From CAYRJD01 sp965212125 (lineage in GTDB: Bacteria > Actinomycetota > Acidimicrobiia > Acidimicrobiales > Poriferisodalaceae): 64,000 nucleotides of DNA. Of this stretch, positions 17,362 to 25,719 are shown piece by piece. The number at the start of each line of letters is the position of its first letter. The stretch's first letter is position 1. The position numbers were made by a program, and so were the translations under genes. The notes beneath the pieces are model-generated. The model ran no database searches. It had not been told where the DNA came from and worked only from the letters and a program-made list of their open reading frames with translations. The stretch is taken from NCBI GenBank assembly GCA_965212125.1, contig OZ243045.1:1240001-1304000 (forward strand), in the 5' to 3' direction.

Positions 17362-18834
17362 GTGGGGCTCGTGAACCAGAGCGACCACTCGGCCAGAGCC
17401 AGCAGCGGCGCAACCGACCCGGGCTTGTGGTCGGCCACCGAGCAAGCCGCCACTATTGCTGACCGGCAGATGTCTTGTCGCGAGCTAACCCAGCATTTGA
17501 TCGACCGCATCGAACGGCTGGACGGCGAGATCAATGCAGTGGTTACGCGCGACTTTGAAAAAGCTCTGGCAACCGCCGCCGCTATGGACAAGAAGCTGGC
17601 TGCAGTGCCAGCGGGCAGCGAACGACAGCTCGGCCAGCTCTTTGGCGTGCCGATAACCGTCAAGGACGCTCTGCAAACCGCCGGGCTGCGCTCCACCGGC
17701 GGCGCCCGAGAACTAAAAGACAACGTGCCCGACACTGACGCAGCGGTCGTTGCGACGGTTCGGGCGCAAGGTGCGAACATCATCGGCAAGACCAACCTGC
17801 CCCGCTGGTCGGGCGACAACCAATCGTTCAACGAGATGTTCGGCACTACGAACAATCCGTGGGATCTGACTCGCAGCACGGGTGGCTCCTCAGGTGGGGC
17901 TGCCGCGGCAGTAGCGATGGGCTTTACCGGGTTTGAGATCGGCACCGACATCGGTGGCTCAATCAGATTCCCGGCCGCTTTCAATGGCGTGTGGGGGCAC
18001 AAGCCCAGTTGGGGCGTCATTCCCACTTTGGGATACCTGGATCATCCGCAAGGCGGCACAACCGAAGCCGACATCAACGTTTTTGGACCGCTCGCTCGCA
18101 GCTGCGACGACTTAGAGCTGCTGTTGGATTTGCTGGCTCGCAAAGAGCCGCCGTGGGTACCGCAGTTGGCTGGGGTTGGTTCGCCGCCCTCGGCTGTGAC
18201 TGGCTCGCCGCGCCAGCCCGATGGCCAGGGCTGGCGAGTTGCGGCTTGGCTTGACGATGATTTTTGTCCGGTGGATTCTGAGGTGTTGGCGGTGTTGGAC
18301 AAGTCGGTGGCGGCACTGGAAGCGGCCGACGTGAGCGTTGATCGCTCCGCTAGACCCGCCATCGATCCGACCGAAGCCTGGGATCTGGGGCTGTGGTTGG
18401 TGCGGGCGGCAATGATGCCTGTGCGCAAAGATGACGGGCCGAGCCATAAGGAGTGGTTGGCGAATCACATACGTCGCACGCACATTCGTCAAGCGTGGGC
18501 GGAGTTTTTTGCTGGGTTTGACGCAGTGATAATGCCGGTCGCCTTTGTGCCAGCGTTTGAGCATTGCCAGACATTCCCCGCCGATGAGCGCACATTGCCG
18601 AGCGACGGGGTTGATCGGCCCTATATAGAAGCGACCTGTTGGACGATTCTGACCGGCATGGCGTACCTGCCGGCCACGGTTCCGCCGCTGGGGCTTACCG
18701 CCACGGGCAAGCTGCCGGTCGGTTGCCAGGTTGTGGGCGCTTACGGCGCTGACCGAACCACCTTGGCGATCGCCCGCCTGCTAGCCGACGCATCTAACGC
18801 GGGTTACGTACCACCGCCGCGAGCGCTGGGCTAG
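17362..18834 (+). CDS. Amidase signature family hydrolase
   Basis: Ser-Ser-Lys amidase. Lys in VPITVKDALQTAG, cis-Ser in the signature STGGSSGGAAAAVAMG, and nucleophile Ser in GTDIGGSIRFPAAFNGVWGHKPSWG are all present. 490 aa, normal for the family. Covers substrates from aryl and fatty acid amides to carbamoyl compounds; none can be assigned. It converges with the Type III res gene, whose stop is only 6 nt away. GTG 17362 or GTG 17371 are both possible starts. Upstream, 17267-17361 holds only degenerate short repeats (tctgactagccccgtc / tctaaccagccccgtc). Confidence 0.9.
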   Translation: MGLVNQSDHSARASSGATDPGLWSATEQAATIADRQMSCRELTQHLIDRIERLDGEINAVVTRDFEKALATAAAMDKKLAAVPAGSERQLGQLFGVPITVKDALQTAGLRSTGGARELKDNVPDTDAAVVATVRAQGANIIGKTNLPRWSGDNQSFNEMFGTTNNPWDLTRSTGGSSGGAAAAVAMGFTGFEIGTDIGGSIRFPAAFNGVWGHKPSWGVIPTLGYLDHPQGGTTEADINVFGPLARSCDDLELLLDLLARKEPPWVPQLAGVGSPPSAVTGSPRQPDGQGWRVAAWLDDDFCPVDSEVLAVLDKSVAALEAADVSVDRSARPAIDPTEAWDLGLWLVRAAMMPVRKDDGPSHKEWLANHIRRTHIRQAWAEFFAGFDAVIMPVAFVPAFEHCQTFPADERTLPSDGVDRPYIEATCWTILTGMAYLPATVPPLGLTATGKLPVGCQVVGAYGADRTTLAIARLLADASNAGYVPPPRALG

Positions 18835-18840
18835 GGCTGA

Positions 18841-21801
18841 TTAAGAGGTCCCATATAACTCACGAAGCTTTTTACTTTCATCCAGTCTCGTCAAAACTTC
18901 ATAGTCAACATCAATGGCTTCAAAATGCTTTTCTCCACACATAACCTTATATTTCTCAGCGGCATGAAGCTCATCAATGTTAGTGGTGCTCTTCGTTTCG
19001 TAGATCAAGTACAATTTAGATCCACCTGATTCTTTAAACATGACAGCCCAGTCAGGGTTATAAGACCCCAGAGGAGTAGCCACCTTAAACCAAGCTGGTA
19101 GTTTAACAAAAAACTTCACGTCCCTATTTGCATCAAGCGCTTTTGCAAAGCATTTTTCAACTTGTGAATCAAATTCAACATAGTCATATGGTGTCTTATC
19201 GATATTTTGGACCTCATACAAGCGATCAAGGTACCGCTCTAAGTCAACTCCCGTATCGGTATCGAGTAGAGAAACCTCCCATTTCTGACCAGCAATCTCC
19301 TTGTATTGGATTCCTGGCAGGAGTTGGTTATTCATAACTTTTTTAGCTGTGCTCACTATGAGGTTAAGAAACTCTTGCGGGTTAATAAGAAAGTCTCTGA
19401 GGCGGTTTGACCTTTGAAGGATTTCACATATAGTTTTCCGTGTCAGGTCTGTTTCATTTTGAAGGTCAGCGAGTATATCAGGTAAGAAAGGTGGGGTACT
19501 AGTGTCCGTCTGCCTAGAGGTACTTACTGCTTCTACTTCTATCCCAGAATGCTCATGCTTAAGTTCAGCAATCTGAGTCAGTATCTTTACAGGCTCAATC
19601 GGAGCAGCGTTATGTAACTCTTCCGATATTTCTGCTATAAGCTTTGAAGTATCAATCTTCACTCTATAGTTTGTCTTCTTGCTAATTTTCCCCCAAAGAT
19701 CAACAAATTCATTATTAAGCATTACGTGTTTCTGGAAGTTGATCTTCTTGCGATCTCTAGCGTTTCTAACTCTAAGCGGGTTACGATACCTCTCGATACG
19801 GTCAACTATCTCTAAATCTATAATTTTAAACCTTTCTGGGAGAGACAAAGTAAAATCAGAATCTTCCGGAGAAAAGGCATCTGTGATATGCCCTTCTTCA
19901 TTAATGATTCCACCCTTATTTAGAGCATCGTATATAGCTCTCGAATCAGCTATAGTGACCTCCGTGGCTGGGGCATCAAGCTCTTCAATCTTGATTTTTG
20001 CTTGTGGTAACTGTATCCCAGTGAATGCGTCTCTAGGGATTACTCCAAAGTCTCTTCCTGTATCTTCTTCATACTCAGTTTGAAGGGCGGCTGCAAAGTC
20101 CTCGTAAGCCTCACTTGCAATAACAGTGAGCCTGTTTATCTGCTTATCACGAACACGCTCTCCAGAACCTTTCACTGAGAGCCGTAACCCTCTACCAATC
20201 TCTTGCCGTCGCCTATCATGAGATTTTGCCCTATTAAGTGTGCAAATTTGAAACACATTTGGATTATCCCATCCTTCACGCAATGCAGAATGAGTGAAAA
20301 TAAACCTGAGAGGCTCATCAGTGCTAAGCAGCCTCTCTTTGTCCCTCATAATCAAGTCATAAGTTGTCACATCAGAGTTGCTTGAACCACGCGTATCTTT
20401 TAAACGACCTTTTGAGTCCTTACTGAAGTAACCGTTATGGGCATCTATTGGGTTCGGTAAGGTGAGGTCAGGAAAACTATGTGTCCTTACTTCTTCATAG
20501 ATTTCTTCAAACCATTCTGCATATTGTCCTGGCTTATCTCCATCAACAGTATATAAACGGTAGTTATCAACCTTGTCAATAAATATTAGCGACAAGACCT
20601 TTATGCTTTCATTACTTCCCGCAAGCTGCCTTTCTTTTTCTAAGTGTTGCTCTATAGTTATTTTTATCTGAGCGCGACGTACCTCATCGCCGTACCCACC
20701 AATGGGTTGGTCTATCTCTACAACATGTCTCCCTGTAAAAACTACTTTTTCCTCACCGCTTCTAAGGTATATATTGTCAACAATATAACCGGTTTTATAC
20801 TCTTCTCTCCCTTTAGATAGCTCAAACAAATCGCTACCACTCTTAACCCAGCATGATTTCTGTTTTGCTGAAAGCCCTGCGCCCATATTGATTCTTAGCT
20901 GAGCTCTCTGCTTAGGTCTATCAATTTTCAGTAACTCAACGTATGTCGTATTCACGTTTGCGTCTTCAAGAACACTAGCAACGTCAATACTCTTGACGAG
21001 TTCTTGCTCATGAGCCTCTACTGGGCCAAGTCGGTACACCTGGTTATAAAGCTTCTTATGAGTTGCTGAGTAACGTAGCACACACAAAGGATTCAAGTTT
21101 GATATAGTTTCTAACGATTTCTCTGATTCCATATTCTGTGGCTCATCAAGTATCAGGACAGGACTGCAAGACCTTATGTACTCAATAGGGCTATAGCCAG
21201 ACATATCGTCATTCGGCAAATTTATTAGATTAGACTCCTTATTCAGCGCGTCAATATTCATTATCAGAATTTGCAGAATATTTGAGCTTTCAAACTCCTT
21301 TAAGTCGCTTAAATTTTTTGAATCATAAACTTTTGCCCTAAAAGGAGTTTGATATAAAGATTGGAGATGTTCGTTCATTAGTTCAATCTGCGCCATAACA
21401 CCTTCGCGTATAGCTATTGAAGGAACTAGGACAATAAATTTTAAGAACTCATACCGTCTCTGAAGATCAAATATTGTTCTTAGATATACATAAGTTTTTC
21501 CTGTCCCTGTTTCCATCTCCACAGTAAAGTTTAAGCCCTCAAGATCTTCGCTCTGAGTAATATTATTATCAATCTGCGCTTTGTTAAGGTTGTTTAGAAG
21601 CTGCCCTTCAAAGCCTACAGGCAGCTCCGGATTCTTAATACCTCCAAATTCAGTCTGAACTTGACGTTGAGAAGTAGTAGGGGTAATAACAGAATACTGA
21701 TTACTCGAAAGCGGCATACCTTCAAATAGGTTCGCAACCGAGTCAATTGCATCTCTTTGGTAAAGAAGCTCTGGCTCAAACTTGAATTTAGCTAAAGACA
21801 T
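18841..21801 (-). CDS. res: Type III restriction enzyme, Res subunit
   Basis: Helicase/endonuclease subunit of a Type III restriction system, 986 aa. Walker A METGTGKTY at 96-104, motif II LDEPQN near 220, motif VI region HSALREGWDNPN and GRGLRLS, and a C-terminal PD-(D/E)xK nuclease PDWAVMF...LIYETKS. Acts only in complex with Mod, translocating along DNA between head-to-head sites. The ATG at 21801 lies 2 nt past the stop of the full-length mod frame (21804-21806), the classic mod-res arrangement. The DNA is conspicuously AT-rich compared with the surrounding genes, a sign of horizontal acquisition. It appears intact. Confidence 0.95.
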   Translation of the reverse strand: MSLAKFKFEPELLYQRDAIDSVANLFEGMPLSSNQYSVITPTTSQRQVQTEFGGIKNPELPVGFEGQLLNNLNKAQIDNNITQSEDLEGLNFTVEMETGTGKTYVYLRTIFDLQRRYEFLKFIVLVPSIAIREGVMAQIELMNEHLQSLYQTPFRAKVYDSKNLSDLKEFESSNILQILIMNIDALNKESNLINLPNDDMSGYSPIEYIRSCSPVLILDEPQNMESEKSLETISNLNPLCVLRYSATHKKLYNQVYRLGPVEAHEQELVKSIDVASVLEDANVNTTYVELLKIDRPKQRAQLRINMGAGLSAKQKSCWVKSGSDLFELSKGREEYKTGYIVDNIYLRSGEEKVVFTGRHVVEIDQPIGGYGDEVRRAQIKITIEQHLEKERQLAGSNESIKVLSLIFIDKVDNYRLYTVDGDKPGQYAEWFEEIYEEVRTHSFPDLTLPNPIDAHNGYFSKDSKGRLKDTRGSSNSDVTTYDLIMRDKERLLSTDEPLRFIFTHSALREGWDNPNVFQICTLNRAKSHDRRRQEIGRGLRLSVKGSGERVRDKQINRLTVIASEAYEDFAAALQTEYEEDTGRDFGVIPRDAFTGIQLPQAKIKIEELDAPATEVTIADSRAIYDALNKGGIINEEGHITDAFSPEDSDFTLSLPERFKIIDLEIVDRIERYRNPLRVRNARDRKKINFQKHVMLNNEFVDLWGKISKKTNYRVKIDTSKLIAEISEELHNAAPIEPVKILTQIAELKHEHSGIEVEAVSTSRQTDTSTPPFLPDILADLQNETDLTRKTICEILQRSNRLRDFLINPQEFLNLIVSTAKKVMNNQLLPGIQYKEIAGQKWEVSLLDTDTGVDLERYLDRLYEVQNIDKTPYDYVEFDSQVEKCFAKALDANRDVKFFVKLPAWFKVATPLGSYNPDWAVMFKESGGSKLYLIYETKSTTNIDELHAAEKYKVMCGEKHFEAIDVDYEVLTRLDESKKLRELYGTS

Positions 21802-21803
21802 CC

Positions 21804-22247
21804 TTATACCACCTTTACGGTTATATCTGCGCCATTAATATTTGCGGAACGGATAGCTTGTAGTATGTTTATTTTCAACTCATCGCTTCCCCTAAAGCTA
21901 GACTCTAGGATGATGATTAAAGGTGGTTCTACAGAGATTGCTCTTTCCACCGCTTCTAATGTAATTGGCTGCTCTCTTGACACATATATGAGCAGCTTGC
22001 CATCTTCAACTGAATAGAAGACCTGGCCAGCATAATTTACTTGAGTAACTTTAGAGGTAAGCGGAAGTCCAGATTTTAGAAGTAACTCAGAGATTATTGA
22101 TTCATATGTAGAGTTTTCATTTAGGTTGTTTTCAAAGATACTGAATTTTTCTGCTATTGAATTAGTATCAGTGTTAAGCTCAGTGTCCCAAGGCTTGAAG
22201 TTCGATTCTGTTAAACGGAAGCTACGAAATCCAAGATCTGCTCCTGC
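21804..22247 (-). pseudogene. mod: Out-of-frame C-terminal segment of Mod (147 codons, no start)
   Basis: On the minus strand this frame is open with no stop for 147 codons from the G-run to TAA 21804-21806. It encodes a recognisable Type III Mod C-terminus: DLGFRSFRLTESNFKPWD at its beginning (compare the FKVFKLDSSNxKxW motif of Mod proteins) and ILESSFRGSDELKIN near its end. It is one base out of frame with the upstream mod ORF. A total of 10 (or 7, 13) G in the adjacent run, instead of 9, would fuse it to Mod and give 662 aa, a normal Mod length. The lack of stops or other lesions suggests it is still selected. Confidence 0.9.
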
Positions 22248-23791
22248 CCCCCCCCGCCGTTTAAAGCTAATTCAGGAGAGTTCTTCATAATTCTGTCTGC
22301 AGCTAACCTCATACGCTGTCGGGTAATCTCTGTAATATTATTAAAGCTCGTATTTTTAGTTGGCTCGGGTAGCTGAATAGCTATGTAAGATCTATCATTG
22401 CCATCTTCTGAGTTAGCTTTAAGAACAGCATCGCCTGTTGTCCCAGACCCTGCAAATATATCTAAGACTACTCCTTCTTCACAGGCAAGCTCTATACACC
22501 ATTGGATAAGCGAGGTTGGTTTGGGGAAATCAAAGTCTTCTTTAAGCCCTAGCTCTTTAAGCTCTTTAGTTCCCAGCGTGTTTTCATGACCGGTTAAGAA
22601 GTCCCTTGGAACAAACCCTTTTTCCAATCGATCACTGAGGTATTGCTTTGTGAATACATTCCATTTACTATTTTTGCCTTCAGGAGTAACAAGCTTTGAG
22701 ACCCCATTTGCCTCACGGAACACTAACTCTGAGTGTTCTTTTTGATATCTTGCATCTGACCAACGCCAAACCTTGTCTGCCCGGCTCTGAGGCGATACCT
22801 TAGAAAGCTCCTTATTTTCAGGCGGAAATGTTTCTCCTGGAGGAATACAAAGAGATCCATCTGGGCATTTAACCCAATACCTTTGATTAGTACACCCGCG
22901 CATTGGATCTAAGCCAGCGTGATATAGGCTGTGCCTAAGATACTTTCTGTTATCCTCATCGGTTTCCTTATATTTATCCTCATAATCCCCTGCAGGAGCC
23001 ACGGAGAAGCAATCCGCATTACCCACGGAACGAGCTGCTACGACTAGATAATCCACCGATGGGGCAAAGAAAGTTCCTTTGTTGCTACCAGTTTTTGTTA
23101 CACGGGTTACTAAGCCAAGGAAATTTTCCCGCCCAAAGACTTCTCTAACCAATAAAGATAGGTTTGCAACCTCCTCTTGGCCGATTGAAATGAAAATAAA
23201 GCCATCATCTCTTAACAGGTTTCTGGCCAAGAGCAGCCTTGGGTAAATCATTGTTAGCCAGTCGGAATGGTACCTGCCAGACGTAGTAGGGTTTGATACT
23301 AGCTTGTTGCCCTCCTCGTCTGCCTGGTTTGTGAACTGAAGATATGCATTTAAGCCTTCTTTGTAGTTATCTTTATATACAAACTCATTTCCAGTGTTAT
23401 ATGGAGGATCCATATAGATCAGCTTGATTCTGCTATGGTACGAACGTTGAAGGAGCTTTAAGGTTTCAAGATTATCACCTTCAATTATTAGATTTTCCGT
23501 TTCATCCCAATTAAGTGACTCTTCTCGCATCGGTTCTAAGGTCGCAACTGATGGTTGTTGAATTGACCGAGCAGCCTCTGCCTTGCCTGGCCATGTAAGA
23601 CCAAAGTGCTCAGTTCCCGAATCGATCATCTCTCCTAATGAAAGACGTAATGCATCAAAATCAACCCTGCACTCAGTGAAGACTTCCGGAAATAGCTCCC
23701 TTAATCCTTCTAAGCGTTTTGCGGTTAGGGGTTGTGAGTCAAGATCAACTCTCTCAAACTCAGTCTCAGCGCTATCAGACTCTGTCCCCAT
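22211..23791 (-). CDS. mod: Type III DNA methyltransferase Mod, truncated by frame at a G9 run
   Basis: Adenine-N6 methyltransferase of a Type III system, beta class: catalytic DPPYNTGN near residue 125, then a long target-recognition region, then the SAM-binding motif LDIFAGSGTTGDAVL near 475. As written the protein ends IL-DFVASV after 526 aa, because nine G at 22247-22255 put the ribosome in a frame that stops at 22211. The remaining C-terminus is encoded in another frame (21804-22247). ATG 23791 is chosen because AGGGAA lies just upstream; the open frame extends back to 23839. AT-rich island gene. Either phase-variable and OFF, or a homopolymer error. Confidence 0.93.
   Translation of the reverse strand: MGTESDSAETEFERVDLDSQPLTAKRLEGLRELFPEVFTECRVDFDALRLSLGEMIDSGTEHFGLTWPGKAEAARSIQQPSVATLEPMREESLNWDETENLIIEGDNLETLKLLQRSYHSRIKLIYMDPPYNTGNEFVYKDNYKEGLNAYLQFTNQADEEGNKLVSNPTTSGRYHSDWLTMIYPRLLLARNLLRDDGFIFISIGQEEVANLSLLVREVFGRENFLGLVTRVTKTGSNKGTFFAPSVDYLVVAARSVGNADCFSVAPAGDYEDKYKETDEDNRKYLRHSLYHAGLDPMRGCTNQRYWVKCPDGSLCIPPGETFPPENKELSKVSPQSRADKVWRWSDARYQKEHSELVFREANGVSKLVTPEGKNSKWNVFTKQYLSDRLEKGFVPRDFLTGHENTLGTKELKELGLKEDFDFPKPTSLIQWCIELACEEGVVLDIFAGSGTTGDAVLKANSEDGNDRSYIAIQLPEPTKNTSFNNITEITRQRMRLAADRIMKNSPELALNGGGGQEQILDFVASV
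22247..22255 (-). repeat. Poly-G (9) tract inside mod
   Basis: Nine consecutive C on the given strand, i.e. nine G in the coding strand, between AACGGC and CAGGAG. It is the longest homopolymer noticed in the window and sits exactly at the junction between the two mod frames. Runs of this length are prone to slipped-strand mispairing. Confidence 0.95.
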
Positions 23792-23845
23792 ACTATTTCC
23801 CTGCGTCATGCAACAAGTTGCGTCCGAATACTGACGCACAGAACA

Positions 23846-24658
23846 TTAATACCAGAATGCATTTAAGGCAGCTTGGATTTCAGCGGCGATGGCGGTTGCG
23901 GCGGCGGCTGGGTCGGGTGCTGCGGTTACTGCTCGGCCGATTACCAGCAGGTCGGCTCCGGCGGCGATGGCATCACCGGGTGTGGCTACGCGGGCTTGAT
24001 CGTCTGCTGCGGTGCCAGCCGGGCGTACCCCCGGGACGACTTTTAGCAGGTGGCTGGGTGTGGCCTGATTGGCAGTGGCTTGATTGACGGTCGCGATGTC
24101 GGCGGCTGCGCAGATCACGCCCGCGCAGCCAGCTTGACTTGCAAGGCGTGCTCGCTCGGTTAGCTGGCTCTGTAGTTCGTCTTGGTTTGCGATCGCAGTT
24201 GAGGTCAGCACGGTTACGCCGAGGGCGGCGGGCGCTGGTCTGGCTGGGTCGGCACCTGCGTCTAGTTCGGCTGCACCTGCGTGCAAGCCTTTGACTCCGG
24301 CGGCCAGCATCTCCGCTCCCCCGCTGGTGTGAATCGTGAGAAACGACACCCTTAGCCGACCTATTTGCTGAGCGGCTTTGCGCACCGTGTTTGGGATGTC
24401 GTGCAACTTCAGATCTGCGAACACTGCGAATCCGGCCGCTTGCAAGTCCATGATCACTTGCGGACCTGCGGCGCAGAACAGCTCTAGCCCAACCTTTGCC
24501 ACTGCGAAATGCGGTGCGAGTTCTTTGGCCAGCGATAGCGCCTGTGCAGGGTCGGGCATGTCAAGCGCCAGCGCCATTGCGTCGCGGGCGGCTGGTGCGG
24601 AGCTGTCCGTGGCTGGGCTGTTCGACACTGGGCTGCCCGGCGGGCGATCAGGACTCAT
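23846..24658 (-). CDS. pyrF: Orotidine-5'-phosphate decarboxylase
   Basis: Last step of UMP synthesis: OMP to UMP plus CO2. The catalytic loop reads FADLKLHDIPNTV, containing the Lys-Asp-x-x-Asp array; ALALDMPDP opens the barrel and GVTVLTS, VVPGVRPAG and LVIGRAVT close it (phosphate-binding Arg in GRAVT). About 25 residues of Ser/Pro/Ala-rich sequence precede the core. Overlaps the end of pyrD by 11 nt, so it is translated from the same operon. The gene ends with NAFWY, immediately upstream of the Type III island, so the island was inserted just behind the pyr operon. Confidence 0.95.
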   Translation of the reverse strand: MSPDRPPGSPVSNSPATDSSAPAARDAMALALDMPDPAQALSLAKELAPHFAVAKVGLELFCAAGPQVIMDLQAAGFAVFADLKLHDIPNTVRKAAQQIGRLRVSFLTIHTSGGAEMLAAGVKGLHAGAAELDAGADPARPAPAALGVTVLTSTAIANQDELQSQLTERARLASQAGCAGVICAAADIATVNQATANQATPSHLLKVVPGVRPAGTAADDQARVATPGDAIAAGADLLVIGRAVTAAPDPAAAATAIAAEIQAALNAFWY

Positions 24659-25679
24659 GGGCTGTGCCTATCAAACGACTGACGGCGGGAATGCTGCGGT
24701 GTCGGCACCAGGCTCGTAGATCTTGGGCGATGTTTTGTGGGGCGCGTGGGTTGGCGAACGATGCTGTTCCGACCTGCACCGCGCTGGCGCCGGCCGCCAG
24801 AAACTCAACGGCGTGCGCGGCGGTGAAGATTCCACCCACGCCAATGATCGGCACCTCGCCCAGGGCCGCCCGCACGTCATAAACCGCTCGCAGCGCTACC
24901 GGCCTGATCGCTAGCCCCGACAACCCGCCGGCGATGTTGCCCAGCACGGGCTTGCCTAGCTCCGGGTCTATCGCTATTGCCATCAGTGTGTTTGTCAGCG
25001 TTAGTGCTTGCGCCCCGGCCTCAAGCGCGCTGCGGGCGATGGCGACTATGTCCGTGGCGTTGGGGCTCAGCTTGGCCCACACCGGCACGGGTTCGGCTGA
25101 GTCAGCTAGCCCGGCGACCGCCGCGGCGATTGCGTCTGCGGTGGCGGATTCGCTGTGTGCGAACATCGTTGCGGCGGCGGTTGCGGCGGCGTGCGATTCC
25201 AGGTTGGGGCAACTGATATTGACTTCAACCGCCAGCAAATCAGCGCCGACCAACTCAGACGCCGCCACCTTGTAGTCGTCGGCTGTGTTCCCCCAGATGC
25301 TGGCCACCACGCTGGCGCCGGTCTTGGCGAGCTTGGGCAGATAGTGCTCACGCCAAGCGCTGACTCCCGGGTTTTGCAGCCCGACGGAGTTGAGCATGCC
25401 GGCATCGGTTGGCACCAGGCGAGGCGCGGGGTTGCCGTTCCAGGCGAAGGGCGAAAGCGACTTGGTGACCACCGCTCCTAGTGCGGCTAGATCCATGTGG
25501 TCGCTCAGTTCATCGGCGTAGCCGGCCGTGCCGGAAGCGGTCATTACCGGGTTGCGCAGAGTGACGCCGCCGACGGTGGTGGTCATGTCCGGCAGCGACG
25601 GGTTGTCGGGCTGCGCCGAGATGTCCGGCAGCGCCGGGTTGTCTGGCTGCGACAGGCGGTTGCGTTTTTTTGACTTCAT
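24648..25679 (-). CDS. pyrD: Dihydroorotate dehydrogenase, class 1B-type catalytic subunit
   Basis: Oxidises dihydroorotate to orotate using FMN. NPVMTASGTAGY, GMLNSVGLQNPG, the active-site Cys in VNISCPNLES, and the FMN phosphate site IGVGGIF...QVGTASF are all class 1B features. Class 1B enzymes normally pair with PyrK, an FeS/FAD subunit, but no pyrK lies in this operon. The N-terminus contains a repeat (QPDNPALPD / QPDNPSLPD) before the conserved MTTTVGGVTLRNPVM, so ATG 25586 is an alternative start. Between carB and pyrF, same strand. Confidence 0.93.
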   Translation of the reverse strand: MKSKKRNRLSQPDNPALPDISAQPDNPSLPDMTTTVGGVTLRNPVMTASGTAGYADELSDHMDLAALGAVVTKSLSPFAWNGNPAPRLVPTDAGMLNSVGLQNPGVSAWREHYLPKLAKTGASVVASIWGNTADDYKVAASELVGADLLAVEVNISCPNLESHAAATAAATMFAHSESATADAIAAAVAGLADSAEPVPVWAKLSPNATDIVAIARSALEAGAQALTLTNTLMAIAIDPELGKPVLGNIAGGLSGLAIRPVALRAVYDVRAALGEVPIIGVGGIFTAAHAVEFLAAGASAVQVGTASFANPRAPQNIAQDLRAWCRHRSIPAVSRLIGTAHES

Positions 25680-25719
25680 CAGCTCATCAGCCCGTCAACC
25701 AGTCAGTCCAGTCAGTCCG

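Noticed and set aside
18835..23845. Prophage or transposon around the Type III genes
   Set aside because: No integrase, transposase, terminal inverted repeat or target-site duplication was found at either edge.
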